64,000 nt of DNA from Amycolatopsis sp. CA-126428 (GTDB lineage Bacteria > Actinomycetota > Actinomycetes > Mycobacteriales > Pseudonocardiaceae): positions 62,001-126,000 of the forward strand of contig NZ_PPHF01000001.1 in assembly GCF_002904335.1 (NCBI RefSeq). Direction: 5' to 3'. The position numbers and the translations under genes were made by a program. Positions 48,581 to 59,900 of this stretch are shown in pieces. The notes under the pieces were generated by a model. It did not search any database and was not told where the DNA came from. It worked only from the letters and a program-made list of their open reading frames with translations. The first letter of the stretch is position 1. Every line of letters begins with the position of its first letter.

Positions 48581-50125
48581 ATGCCAGAACGCCCGGCCGA
48601 CGCCGGCGCCGGCTGGCGGCGGCTGAGCCTCCGGACGCTCGGCGTCCACCTGAAATGGCTCGTGCCGCCGGCCGCCTCGCTGGGCGCGTACGCGTTGTGG
48701 ACCGGCGGCGAGCTCGAGGTCGCGTCGCTGTACAAGCTCGGGATGGTCAGCGTCGCCTTCGCCGCGGTCACGGTGTACGAGGTCGTTCAGCTGCTCACCA
48801 CCCACTTCCGGGTGACCGGCGAGGTGTTCGAGCTGCGCAAGGGCTTGGTGCTGCGCCGGCACCGCTCGATCCGGCGCGACCGCGTGCGCCGGGTCGACCT
48901 GACCGCCGGGCCCGCGCAGCAGCTGTTCGCGCTCGTCATCGTGCGCATCGGCACCGGCAGCGGGCCGCAGGGCAAGGACCACGAAGTCACGCTGTCGGCG
49001 CTGTCGAAGCGGGACGCGCTCGCCCTGCAGGCGGAACTGCTCGCGGGCGCCGGTACGGCGGCGGAGGATGACCCGGCCGAGGACGGCACGATCGCCGCGC
49101 TGCGGTGGTCGTGGATCCGCTACGCGCCGCTCACCATGTGGGGCGGGCTCGCGATCGTCGGGCTCGTCGCGCTCGCGACCCGGGTGGCGGACTGGTTCGG
49201 CCTGAGCCTCGACGGGGTTTTCCGGTGGCTGGCCCGGTTCTTCCAGGAGGCTTCGCCCGTCCAGGTGATCCTTTCCTTCGGGGCCGTCTTCGCCGTCCTC
49301 AGCGCGCTGAGCAGCCTGCTGCTGTTCTGCGAGCAGTGGTGGCGCTACCGCTTCGAGATCGAGGGGCGCTACACCTACCGGGTTCGCCGCGGTCTCCTCA
49401 CGACCCGGCAGATCGCGATCGACCGGCGGCGCGTCCGCGGGGTCGAGGTGACGCAACCGTTGCCGCTGCGGCTGTTCGGGGCCGGCCGGGTCGAGGTGCT
49501 CGCGACCGGCCTCGGCGCCTCGGACGACGACTACACGGGCATGCAGGTGGTCACCCCCGCCGTGCCGCGCGGGGAAGCCGACCGGATCGCGGCGGCGATC
49601 GCGGAACAGTCGCCGTCGCCGACGGCGGCCACGCGGCTGCGGCCGCACCCGCCCGCCGCGCTGCGGCGCCGGCTGCTTCGCGCGGTCCTGGCCGCGCTCG
49701 TGCCGGCCGCCGTGCTCGCGGTGCTCGGCTGGACCTTCGCCCCGGCCGTGCTGCCCAGCGTGGGGATCGTCGCGGCCGCCGGCGTCGTGCTCGGGGTCCT
49801 GCTCGGTGTCGACGCCTACCGGGCCCTCGGCCACGACGTCTCCGGCGACTACCTGGTCACCCGGTACGGGACGCTGCGGCGGCACACCGTGGCCCTGCGC
49901 CGCGACGGCGTGATCGGGTGGCGGATCTCGCGCTCCCCGGGCCAGCGCCTGTCCGGGCTGGTCACCGTCAGCGCCGTGACCGCGGCGGGCAAGGGCGGTG
50001 CGTACCAGGTGCGTGACGTCCGGCTTCCGGACGGCGTGGCGTTCGCGGGCGAGGCCGTCCCCGGGCTGCTGGCGCCCTTCGTGGCCGCTGGGCAGGCCCC
50101 CGAACCCGAACCCGCACGCCGGTGA
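48581..50125 (+). CDS. PH-domain (bPH2/DUF304) membrane protein, YdbT-like
   Basis: 514 residues. Two hydrophobic segments, then a bPH2 module (LTTHFRVTGEVFELRKGLVLRRHRSIRRDRVRRVDLTAGPAQQLFALVIVRIGTG). Two more segments lead to a second module (FEIEGRYTYRVRRGLLTTRQIAIDRRRVRGVEVTQPLPLRLFGAGRVEVLATGLG), and another hydrophobic pair to a third (GDYLVTRYGTLRRHTVALRRDGVIGWRISRSPGQRLSGLVTV). Clear paralogue of the protein at 30394. ATG 48581 has GGAGGGG 11 bases upstream. It overlaps the histidine kinase start by 4 bp, so it may be its accessory. Confidence 0.85.
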   Translation: MPERPADAGAGWRRLSLRTLGVHLKWLVPPAASLGAYALWTGGELEVASLYKLGMVSVAFAAVTVYEVVQLLTTHFRVTGEVFELRKGLVLRRHRSIRRDRVRRVDLTAGPAQQLFALVIVRIGTGSGPQGKDHEVTLSALSKRDALALQAELLAGAGTAAEDDPAEDGTIAALRWSWIRYAPLTMWGGLAIVGLVALATRVADWFGLSLDGVFRWLARFFQEASPVQVILSFGAVFAVLSALSSLLLFCEQWWRYRFEIEGRYTYRVRRGLLTTRQIAIDRRRVRGVEVTQPLPLRLFGAGRVEVLATGLGASDDDYTGMQVVTPAVPRGEADRIAAAIAEQSPSPTAATRLRPHPPAALRRRLLRAVLAALVPAAVLAVLGWTFAPAVLPSVGIVAAAGVVLGVLLGVDAYRALGHDVSGDYLVTRYGTLRRHTVALRRDGVIGWRISRSPGQRLSGLVTVSAVTAAGKGGAYQVRDVRLPDGVAFAGEAVPGLLAPFVAAGQAPEPEPARR

Positions 50126-51372
50126 GCGCGGAACGGGCCGCCGGGCGCGGACCGGAGTACCCGGCGATGCTCCCGGCGACACTCGAGGCGACCGCGCACC
50201 CCGGCGGCGGCCGGGCGCGCCGCTCGCTGCGCGACTGGCTGACCGACGGGCTGTGCGTGCTGTGCGCCTTGATCATGGGCCTGCTGTCGCTGTGGGTGCG
50301 GGACCCGGACGTGGTCCCCTCGATCTCGTTGCCGCTCAGCTTGGCCGTCTCGATCGCCGCCTGCCTCTCGCTGTGGTTCCGGCGGCGGTGGCCGGTGCAG
50401 CTGGCGCTCGTGCTCATGGTGCTGTCGGTCTGGTTCGTGCACGCGTCGGGGGCGAGCGCGATCGCGCTGTTCACCGTCGCCGTGCACCGCAAGACGGCCA
50501 CCGTGATCCCGTTGCTCGTGCTGGGCGTGCTGTCCCCGCTCGTGCAGTTCCGGATCTACCGCCTGGAGCCGGACACGCCGCTCGTGTACTGGATGGCCGT
50601 CGGCATCGCGGCGACGCTCAGCGTGCTCGCCGTGTTGTGGGGGATGGGCGTCCGGGCGCGGCGGCAGCTCGTGGTGTCGCTGGCGGAACGCGCGGAGCGG
50701 GCCGAGGCGGAACAGGAACTGCGCGTCAGCCAGGGCAGGCTGCGCGAGCGGGAACGCATCGCCCGGGAGATGCACGACGTGCTGGCGCACCGGCTCTCGC
50801 TGCTGAGCATGCACGCGGGCGCGCTGGAGTTCCGGCCGGACGCGCCGCCGGAGGAGATCAGCCAGGCGGCCGGAGTCATCCGGTCCAGCGCGTACCAGGC
50901 GCTGGTCGACCTCCAGGGCGTCATCCACGTGCTGCGGCAGGCGGAACCGGAAGAGGAAGGCCCGCAGCCGACCATGGCCGACGTGCCGGTGCTGGTCGAG
51001 GAGGCGCGCGCGGTCGGCACCGAGGTCGAGTTCGACGACGCGGTCACCGGGCTCGACGGCGTTCCGGCGCTGCTGGGCCGGACCACCTACCGCATCGTCC
51101 AGGAGGGCCTGACGAACGCGCGCAAGCACGCGCCGGGCGCCGTCGTGCACCTGGCGATCCACGGGTCGCCGGAGCAGGGGGTGGAGATCTCCATGCGCAA
51201 CGCGCTGAGCGGGTCCGGCGCCCGGCCGACGAATTCGGGGCCGCTGCCGGGCTCGGGGGTGGGGCTGACCGGGCTGCGTGAACGGACCAGCCTCGCCGGT
51301 GGGCGCTTCGAGCACGGCCGCACCATGGCCGGGGAGTTCCGCATCCGGGCTTGGCTACCCTGGCCGTCATGA
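50122..51372 (+). CDS. membrane sensor histidine kinase (HisKA_3, NarL partner type)
   Basis: 416 residues. The N-terminal half has four to five transmembrane helices from LTDGLCVLCALIMGLLSLWV on. The dimerisation helix with the phospho-His is RERERIAREMHDVLAHRLSLLSMHAGAL, and the ATPase part has RIVQEGLTNARKHAPGA (N box) and GSGVGLTGLRERTSLAGG (G box). It senses an unknown cue at the membrane and phosphorylates the response regulator, whose ATG overlaps its stop. The GTG overlaps the stop of the PH-domain gene. Confidence 0.93.
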   Translation: MSAERAAGRGPEYPAMLPATLEATAHPGGGRARRSLRDWLTDGLCVLCALIMGLLSLWVRDPDVVPSISLPLSLAVSIAACLSLWFRRRWPVQLALVLMVLSVWFVHASGASAIALFTVAVHRKTATVIPLLVLGVLSPLVQFRIYRLEPDTPLVYWMAVGIAATLSVLAVLWGMGVRARRQLVVSLAERAERAEAEQELRVSQGRLRERERIAREMHDVLAHRLSLLSMHAGALEFRPDAPPEEISQAAGVIRSSAYQALVDLQGVIHVLRQAEPEEEGPQPTMADVPVLVEEARAVGTEVEFDDAVTGLDGVPALLGRTTYRIVQEGLTNARKHAPGAVVHLAIHGSPEQGVEISMRNALSGSGARPTNSGPLPGSGVGLTGLRERTSLAGGRFEHGRTMAGEFRIRAWLPWPS

Positions 51373-52061
51373 GCCAGCCGCAGAACCCGCCGGTCCGGGT
51401 GCTGATCGTCGACGACGACCCCCTGGTCCGCAGCGGGTTGCGGACGATGCTCGGCGGCGTCGCCGACCTGGAGATCGTCGGCGAGGCGGCCGACGGCGGC
51501 GAGGTGCCCGGCGCCGTCGCCGAGACCGCGCCCGACGTGGTCCTGATGGACATCCGCATGCCCGGGACGAACGGTCTCGTCGCCACCGAGCGGCTCCGCG
51601 CGGACAAGCCCGGGATCGAGGTCATCGTGCTGACCACACTGGACAGCGACGACCACGTGCTCCGCGCGTTGCGGGCCGGCGCCGGCGGCTTCCTGCTCAA
51701 GCACACCCCGCCGGCGGAGATCGTGGCCGCCATCCGGCGGGTCGCGGCCGGCGACCCGATCCTTTCGCCGAGCGTCATCCGGCAGCTCATCAACCACGTC
51801 ACCGACGAGACCGAGACGGCGGAATCCGCCCGGCAGCGGATGGCGTCGGCGGCGCTGGACGGACTGTCCCATCGCGAACGTCAGGTCGCGTACGCCATCG
51901 GGGAGGGAAAGACCAACGCCGCGATCGCCAAGGAGCTCTACATGAGCCTGCCGACGGTGAAGGCGCACGTCACGCGCCTGCTCGGCAAGCTCGGGCTGAA
52001 CAACCGGGTGCAGATCGCGCTGCTCGCGCACGACGCCGGGCAACACCGACCAAAGTCGTAG
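51369..52061 (+). CDS. NarL/FixJ family response regulator
   Basis: 230 residues. Receiver domain at residues 10-125: RVLIVDDDPLVRSGLRTML, phospho-Asp in DVVLMDIRMPGTNG, the switch Thr in VIVLTTLDSDDHVL and the Lys in GGFLLKHTPPAEI. LuxR-type HTH at the C-terminus: GLSHRERQVAYAIGEGKTNAAIAKELYMSLPTVKAHV. It should be phosphorylated by the coupled kinase. Targets may include its own operon. Confidence 0.94.
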   Translation: MSQPQNPPVRVLIVDDDPLVRSGLRTMLGGVADLEIVGEAADGGEVPGAVAETAPDVVLMDIRMPGTNGLVATERLRADKPGIEVIVLTTLDSDDHVLRALRAGAGGFLLKHTPPAEIVAAIRRVAAGDPILSPSVIRQLINHVTDETETAESARQRMASAALDGLSHRERQVAYAIGEGKTNAAIAKELYMSLPTVKAHVTRLLGKLGLNNRVQIALLAHDAGQHRPKS

Positions 52062-52148
52062 CCGGTCCACGCACGGCTAGACCTTGGACAGGCCGTGCTA
52101 GCCGATCGAGTGCTGTTCGAGCCGGCCTGGCCGATTCAGACTGTGGCC

Positions 52149-52586
52149 ATGACCGAAGGCAATTTGAACCGACTGCTCGCGAAGGATGAGTACTACGGCG
52201 CGACAGCCGCCGACTTGCAGGCCATGGGTCTGGCCGACAAGGCCAAGGCAGCGATCAACCAGCGCGCGATCTTCCCCCACCGGGGCACGGCGACGCTGTA
52301 CGCCGACCGGCTCGTGCTCGGCAGCTGGGACGACAACGGCGACGTCACGCTGTACCCACGCGAGATCAGTGCGATCACGAACGAGTTCACCGACCTGTAC
52401 GGCCGGTTCCTCGGCGGCGGCCTGAAGAAGGCCGGCGCTCCGGTGATCCTGCGCCGGACCAGCGGCGAGGAGGCGTACCTGCTCCTCAACCACCGCTGGT
52501 TCAGCGAACGCACCGACAACCAGCGGTGGTACCGGTTGCTCACCGACTGGCTCGCCTCCGCGAACTCGCCCCGGACCGGCCGGTAA
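52149..52586 (+). CDS. hypothetical protein, possibly PH-like fold
   Basis: 145 residues. Helical start (LNRLLAKDEYYGATAADLQAMGLADKAKAAINQRAIF), then a beta-rich part with ATLYADRLVLGSWDDNGDVTLYPREISAITNEFTDLYGR and APVILRRTSGEEAYLLLNHRWF, ending in a Trp-rich helix. The strand pattern is reminiscent of PH-like domains, but no family is certain. It follows the response regulator by 87 bp on the same strand, and a strong hairpin stands 81 bp after its stop. Confidence 0.75.
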   Translation: MTEGNLNRLLAKDEYYGATAADLQAMGLADKAKAAINQRAIFPHRGTATLYADRLVLGSWDDNGDVTLYPREISAITNEFTDLYGRFLGGGLKKAGAPVILRRTSGEEAYLLLNHRWFSERTDNQRWYRLLTDWLASANSPRTGR

Positions 52587-53035
52587 GCAGCCGAAGACCC
52601 GTGCCGGGCACTCCTCCGCCGCTCCACCGGCGGCCGCCCGGCGCCCACCCGTCGACGTGGCCGCCGGGCACGAGGGGGACCGCCGATCCGGTGGTCCCCC
52701 TCGTGCGTCGCGCCGGTCCCCGTCCCGGTTCCGGGCGGCCGCCCGGTTTCCGATCGTCTAGTCATTCTCGTAGGTCTCTTTGACACGCAGCGCGAAGCCC
52801 AGTGAGACTCGGTCGGGTCACCGATCGAACGATGCCGCCGTGGCGTGGCGCGGGCATCGTGGATGCCGGTACGGCACGGGCTCGTCGTCGTCGCCGGTCG
52901 TGACGCCTACCGTCGATGTCGGAAATGCGTTGCCGCGGAACGGTTTCACGCCGCTTCCGCGAAGGTTCGGGTGTCGGCGGAGCCACCAGCCCGCCCCGCC
53001 ACCGCGTCGGGGCGACCGACGAAACGGATTGGCCT
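52587..53035. other. intergenic region holding a terminator hairpin; no gene
   Basis: Contains the hairpin at 52668-52706 and, after it, about 330 bp of sequence without a coding signature; the open frame running into the epimerase from 52916 is Arg/Gly-rich and unlike its N-terminus. The promoter for the epimerase should lie here. Confidence 0.55.
52668..52706. terminator. intrinsic-terminator-like hairpin, 14-bp stem GCACGAGGGGGACC
   Basis: Arms 52668-52681 and 52693-52706 are exact reverse complements with an 11-base loop. No U-tract. It likely ends the transcript of the 145-residue protein. Confidence 0.75.
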
Positions 53036-53824
53036 GTGGAGATCATCGGAGACGGCTTCCTCTCGCGTCACCTCACCCGCTCGTTCGCCGATCGCTACCC
53101 CGACGTCACGGCCATCGCGGCGGGCGTCACCAAGACCACGTCCGCGACACTGGCGGACTTCGACCGCGAAGCCGCGCTGGTCTACGACGTCGTGCGCCAC
53201 GCACGGCGGTCCGGCCGCACGGTCGTGTTCTTTTCCACCGCCTCGGACTCGATGTACGGGACGCTCGACTGCCCGGGACTGGTGGAAGGCCCGGTGTACC
53301 CGGTTTCCGCCTACGGCAGGCACAAGCTCGGGCTGGAGGAGATCCTCGCCCGGTCGGGTGTCGAGTACCTCGCGTTCCGGCTGACCCACATCGTCGGCGA
53401 GGGACAGCGGGCGCACCAGCTCATCCCGTCGCTCGGGCGGCAGGTCCTCGAGGGTTCGGTGACCGTGCACCGCAACGCCCACCGCGACCTGCTCGACGTG
53501 GAACACCTGCTGCTGGCCCTGGACCGGGTGCTCGCGACCGGGGTCCGGCAGGAGGTGATCAACGTCGCCTCCGGGGTGCTGGAGCCGATCGAGCGGATCG
53601 TCGACGGCATCGAGGAACGGTTCGGTGTGGTGGCGAACCGGGTCACGGTGGACGTGCCGGTGGTGAGCATGCCCACGAACACCGCCCGGTTGCGCCGGCT
53701 GGTCCCGGAGTGGGCCGGGCTGGGCTTCGGCGCCGGCTACCTGCCCCGGCTGCTGGACAAGTACCTCGACGTGCTGTGCGCGCGGGCGGCCGTCCCGGCG
53801 CGCACACCCCAGACGCTGGGCTGA
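53036..53824 (+). CDS. NAD-dependent epimerase/dehydratase-like extended SDR
   Basis: 262 residues from GTG 53036. The Rossmann start is degenerate: VEIIGDGFLSRHLTRSFADRY has G-x-G-x-x-S in place of GxxGxxG. The active site is kept: Ser in VVFFSTASDSMYG and YGRHKLG (YxxxK). Then YLAFRLTHIVGEGQRAHQLIPSL and HRDLLDVEHLLLALDRVL as in sugar-nucleotide epimerases and reductases. It could be a sugar- or polyketide-modifying enzyme of the PKS cluster that starts 165 bp downstream, or simply a neighbour. A start further upstream at 52916 is unlikely. Confidence 0.82.
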   Translation: MEIIGDGFLSRHLTRSFADRYPDVTAIAAGVTKTTSATLADFDREAALVYDVVRHARRSGRTVVFFSTASDSMYGTLDCPGLVEGPVYPVSAYGRHKLGLEEILARSGVEYLAFRLTHIVGEGQRAHQLIPSLGRQVLEGSVTVHRNAHRDLLDVEHLLLALDRVLATGVRQEVINVASGVLEPIERIVDGIEERFGVVANRVTVDVPVVSMPTNTARLRRLVPEWAGLGFGAGYLPRLLDKYLDVLCARAAVPARTPQTLG

Positions 53825-53988
53825 TCCGGCCAAAAGCAGGCCGCCCCCCAGCGGTAAGCAACCGTTGCCACGAAGGCCATCCGGCCGTGGCTGTGGTCGG
53901 ATCAGCCCAGAACGGCACAGTAGGAGTTTGCTTAGTCCTCGATCGCGGGCAAGCGGCCGGGCGGTGCAGCTGCCGGATACTCGCCGCC

Positions 53989-56900
53989 ATGGGTACCACC
54001 GTGTCTGACGGTTCTCCCGGCGACGGCCGGGACGAGGATTTCCTCGCCGTGGTCGGCTTGTCGTGCCGCCTCCCCGGTGCGGCCGGCCCGGCGGCGTTCT
54101 GGCGGTTGCTCACCGGCGGTGTCGACGCGGTGGGCACCGTGCCGCCGTGGCGGTGGGGCCCCGGCGCGGCACCGGACGACGCCGGCGGCGTCCCGCTGCG
54201 CGCGGGCGGGTTCATCGACGACGCCGACCGGTTCGATGCCGCGTTCTTCGGCATCTCCTCGCGCGAGGCCGTCGCCATGGATCCGCGGCAGCGGCTCACG
54301 CTCGAACTGGGCTGGGAAGCGCTCGAGGACGCCCGCATCGTGCCCGCCACCGTGCGCGGCACGTCCGCGGGCGTGTTCGTCGGCGCCATCGCCGACGACT
54401 ACGCGACCGTGACCCAGCGCCACGGCGCCGGCGCCCTCACCCACTACAGCCTCGCCGGGCTGCACCGCGGGCTCATCGCCAACCGGCTCTCCCACGCGCT
54501 CGGCGTGACCGGGCCCAGCTTGACCGTCGACACGGCACAGTCGTCGTCGCTGGTGGCGGTGCACCTCGCCGCGGAAAGCCTGCGCCGGGGCGAGTCGGAA
54601 CTGGCCGTCGCCGGTGGCGTGCACCTGAACCTGACGCCGGAGAGCGCGCTGACGCTCGAACGGTTCGGCGGCCTGTCGCCGGATGGCCGGTGCCACACGT
54701 TCGACGCGCGCGCGAACGGTTTCGTCCGCGGCGAGGGCGGTGGGTTCGTGGTGCTGAAGACGTTGCGCCGCGCGCGTCAGGACGGCGACCGGATCTACTG
54801 CGTGCTGCGCGGCAGCGCGATGAACCACGACGGCGACGACGCGGACCTCGTGGTCCCGAGCGCGGCGGCGCAGGAACGGGTGATCCGGGCCGCCGTCCGG
54901 CGGGCGGCCGTCGAACCCGCGGCCCTGCAGTACGTCGAGCTGCACGGAACCGGGACGCGGACCGGCGATCCGATCGAGGCGGCCGCGCTGGGCGCCGCGC
55001 TCGGCGAGTACGGGGACGCACCGCTGCGGGTCGGTTCGGTCAAGACGAACATCGGGCACCTGGAGGGTGCCGCCGGGATCGCCGGGCTGCTCAAGACCGT
55101 GCTGTGCGTGCACCACCGGAAACTGGTGCCCAGCCTGCACTTCGAGACACCCAACCCGGACATTCCCTGGGACACCGCGAACATCGAGGTGCAGCGCGGG
55201 ACCGAGCCGTGGCCGGGCGGGGAACGCGCGCTCGTCGCCGGCGTCAGTTCCTTCGGTGTCGGCGGGGCGAACTGCCACGTCGTGCTGGCCGAACCCGACG
55301 CAGCCGAGCCCGCGGCCGCCGGGGACGGCTTCTCCGCGGCCGTGCCGTGGGTGTGGTCGGCACGCACTCCGGGCGCGCTGCGGGAGCAGGCGGTCCGGCT
55401 GGGCGCTTACGCGGACTCCGCCGAAGCCCGCGCGGTCGACATCGGCTTCTCGCTCGCGGTCACCCGCTCGGCGTTCGAGCACCGCGCCGCCGTCGTGGGA
55501 GCCGGCCGCGCGGAGCTGGCCGCCGCCGTGCGCGGCATCGGGCAGGGCGGTGCGTCCGGGATCCACGGCGTCGCGGACGTCACCGGCCCGACGGTGTTCG
55601 TGTTTCCCGGTCAGGGCGCACAATGGGCCGGGATGGCCGTGGAACTGCTCGGCGCCGCGCCGGTGTTCGCGGCCCGGATGGCGGAGTGCGCGGACGCGTT
55701 CGGCGAGCTCGTCGACTGGTCGCTGTGGGACGCGCTCGCCGACCCCGAGTTGCTCGAGCGGGTCGACGTGGTGCAGCCGGTGTCGTTCGCGGTGATGGTG
55801 TCCCTGGCCGCGCTGTGGGAGTCGTGCGGGATCCGCCCGGCCGCGGTCGTCGGGCACTCGCAGGGCGAGATCGCCGCGGCCTGCGTGTCGGGAGCGCTGT
55901 CGCTGCGCGCCGCGGCGAGGGTCGTGGTGCTGCGCAGCCGGGTGATCGGCGAGCGGCTCGCCGGCAGCGGCGGAATGGCTTCGATCGGCCTGTCCGAACG
56001 CCAGGTGGCGGACCGGATCGCCGGGTACGGGACGCGGATCACGGTGGCGGTGGTCAACGGCCCGTCGTCGGTCGTCGTCGCGGGCGAGCCGGCGGCGCTG
56101 GACGAACTGGTCGCGAGCTGCGAGGCCGACGGCGTCCGCGCGAAGCGGGTTCCGGTGGACTACGCCTCGCATTCGGTGCACGTCGAGCAGATCGAGGAGA
56201 GCTTGTCGGCCGAGCTGGGCGCGCTCGAGCCGCGGGTGCCGAAGGTGCCGTGGCTGTCCACGGTGACCGGCGAGTGGATCGAAACGGCCACTGTGGACGC
56301 CCGGTACTGGTACGCGAACCTGCGGCAGCCGGTGCGGTTCGAGGCGGCCATCCGCACGCTCGCCACCGCCGGGTACGCGGCGTTCGTCGAGGTGAGCTCG
56401 CACCCGGTGTTGCCGGCGGGCCTGCAGGAGACGCTCGACGACGCCGGCGCGGGCCCGTCGGTGGTCGTCGGCACGCTGCGGCGCGACGACGGCGGTCTCA
56501 CGCGTTTCCTCACCTCGCTGGCGGAACTGCACGTGCGCGGGGTCGAGCCCGACTGGGCCGCGGTCTTCTCAGGTGGCGCGCCCCGGCGGGTCGACCTGCC
56601 GACGTACGCCTTCCAGCGCAAGCGGTACTGGCACGGCGACGCCGCCGAGGACGACGTCCCGGTCACGCCGTCGCTCGACCCGCTCGACGTCGTCCGCGCG
56701 CACGCCGCCGCGGTGCTGGGGCACGGTGATCCGGCCGCGATCGAACCGGCGGCCACGTTCAAGGAAGCCGGCTTCGACTCCGTGATGTCGGTCGAGCTGC
56801 GCAACCGCCTCGGCACGGCCACCGGGCTCTCGCTGCCCTCGGGCCTGCTCTTCGACCGGCCGACGCCGCGTGCGGTGGCCGAGCACCTGGCCGAGCGGCT

Positions 56901-59900
56901 CGCGGCCGCACCGGCCGAGGCGCGCGTGACCACGACCGGCACCAGGACCGGCGTGGCGCCGGACGAGCCGATCGCCATCGTCGGCATGGGCTGCCGGTTC
57001 CCCGGCGACGTGCGCTCGCCCGAGCAGCTGTGGCGCCTCGTCGCGGACGAGGTGGACGCGATCGGCACGTTCCCCGAGGACCGCGGCTGGGACCTGCGCA
57101 AGCTGCGCGCCGCGGGCGACCGCCGGGGGAGCTCGGCCACCGACCAGGGTGGTTTCCTCTACGACGCGGCCGAGTTCGACGCGGCGTTCTTCGGCATCTC
57201 GCCGCGCGAGGCCACGGCCATGGACCCGCAGCAGCGTCTGCTGCTCGAGACCTCGTGGGAGGCGGTCGAACGCGCGGGCATCGATCCGTCGTCGCTGCGG
57301 GGCAGCGACACCGGGGTGTTCGTCGGTGCCATGTCCCAGGAGTACGGCCCGCGGCTGTCCGAAGGCGCCGAAGGGTTCGAGGGCCACCTGCTCACCGGCA
57401 ACACCGCGAGCGTGGCGTCCGGCCGGCTCGCCTACACCCTCGGGCTGCACGGTCCGGCGCTCACCGTGGACACCGCGTGCTCGTCGTCGCTCGTGGCGCT
57501 GCACTCGGCCGTGCGGTCACTGCGAGCCGGGGAGTGCGGGCTCGCGCTCGCCGGCGGGGCCACGGTGCTTTCCTCGCCCGGCATCTTCGTCGAGTTCAGC
57601 AGGCAGCAGGGCCTGGCGGAGGACGGCCGGTGCCGGGCGTTCGCCGAAGGCGCCCGCGGTACCGGCTGGGCCGAGGGCGTCGGCGTGCTGCTGCTGGAGC
57701 GGCTCTCCGACGCGCGGCGGGCCGGGCACCCGGTGCTCGCCGTCGTGCGGGGCTCCGCGGTCAACTCGGACGGGGCGTCGAACGGGCTCACCGCGCCGAG
57801 CGGTCCGGCGCAGCAGCGCGTCATCCGCGCCGCGCTCGCGGACGCGGGCCTCGAACCCCAGGACGTCGACTCCGTCGAGGCACACGGCACTGGTACGACG
57901 CTCGGCGACCCGATCGAGGCGGCGGCGCTGCAGGCGACGTACGGCCGGCACCGGCCCGCCGACCGGCCGCTCTGGCTCGGCTCGCTGAAGTCGAACATCG
58001 GGCACGCGCAGGCCGCGGCCGGCGTCGGCGGCGTGATCAAGATGGTGCAGGCCATGCGGAACGCGACGCTGCCGCGCACGCTGCACGCCGACGAGCCGTC
58101 GAGCCGGATCGACTGGAGCGCGGGAACGGTCCGGCTGCTCAGCGAGGCGCGCGCGTGGCCCGCGGGCGACCGGCCCCGGCGCGCGGCGGTGTCCTCGTTC
58201 GGCATCAGCGGGACCAACGCGCACGTCGTGCTCGAACAGGCCGGAGAACAAGCCGAGGAGCCGGCGCGGGGGACCGGGAGCGAGCCGGTGCTGCCATGGG
58301 TCCTTTCCGGACGCGGCGTGGACGCGCTGCGGGCGCAGGCCGGACGCCTGGTCTCGCGCGTGTCCTCGATGGACGATCCGCGTGCGGTCGATCTCGCCTA
58401 CTCGCTGGCGACCACGCGATTCGCCGCCGAACACCGGGTCGTCGCGATCGGCGCGGGGTGCGAGGAAGCCCTGGCCGCGCTGCGGGAGTTCGCCGACGGC
58501 GTGGTGCCCGCCGGGCTCGTCGAAGGAACCGCGAACGTGGCCGGCCGCACGGTTTTCGTGTTCCCCGGCCAGGGTGCGCAGTGGGCCGGGATGGCGCTCG
58601 AGCTGCTGGACACCGCGCCGGTCTTCGCCGGGAAGATGGCCGAATGCGCGGCCGCGCTGAGCGAGTTCGCCGACTGGTCGCTGTTCGACGCGCTCCACGA
58701 CGAGACGATGCCGGCCCGGGTCGACGTCGTGCAGCCGGTCTCGTTCGCCGTGATGGTCTCGCTGGCGGCGCTGTGGCAGGCCACCGGGATCGAGCCGGAC
58801 GCGGTCGTCGGCCACTCGCAGGGCGAGATCGCCGCCGCCTGCGTGTCCGGCGCACTGTCGCTGCGCGACGCCGCGGCGGTGGTCACCCTGCGGAGCAAGG
58901 CGATCCGCGACGAGCTGGCCGGACACGGCGGCATGGTCTCGGTTTCGCTGTCCGCGTCCGGTACCGAGCGCCTGATCGAGGACTGGGCGGGCCGGATCGG
59001 CATCGCGGTGTTCAACGGTCCCTCGGCCACGGTCGTCGCCGGTGAGCCCGCCGCGCTGGACGAGCTGCTGGCCCGCTGCGCGGCCGAGGAGATCAGGGCG
59101 CGCCGGGTTCCGGTGGACTACGCCTCGCACAGCGGCTACGTCGAAACCCTCCGGCAGAGGCTGCACGACGAGCTCGCGTTCATCGAGCCGGCCGCGGCGC
59201 GGGTGCCGTTCCTGTCGACGGTGACCGGGGAATGGACGGACACGACCACGCTGGACGCGGGGTACTGGTACGACAACCTGCGTCGTCCCGTGCAGTTCGA
59301 GACCGCGACCAGGGCTCTCGCGGCGCAGGGCTTCCGCGTCTTCGTCGAGAGCAGCCCGCACCCGGTGCTCGGCATGGCGGTGCAGGAGACGGTCGACGAG
59401 CTCGGCGCGGGTCCCACGGTCGTCGTGGGAACGTTGCGGCGCAACGAGGGCGGGCTCCGCCGCTTCTCCACCTCACTGGCCGAGTTGTACGTGCGGGGGG
59501 TGACGCCGGACTGGTCCGCGGTGTTCGGCGAACACCGGCCGCGCCGGGTGGACCTGCCGACGTACGCGTTCCAGCGCCGGCGCTACTGGCTGCCGCCGGA
59601 GCAGCCGGCGACGGCCGGCGCCGACCCGGTGGAGCAGCGGTTCTGGACCGCGGTCGAACGCTCCGACGTCGGGGAACTGGCGAAAACGCTCTCGGTGGAC
59701 GAGGACGAGGTGCGCCCGCTGGTGCCCGCGCTGTCGGCGTGGCGCAGCCGCCGCACCGCCGAAACCGTCGCCGACTCCCTGCGCTACCGGATCGAATGGG
59801 AACCCGTCCGGCCCGAGGGCGCCGGGTTGTCCGGCGACTGGTTCGTCGTCACGCCCGCCGAGGGGCTGGACGTGCTCGACGACGTCGTGGCCGCGCTCGA

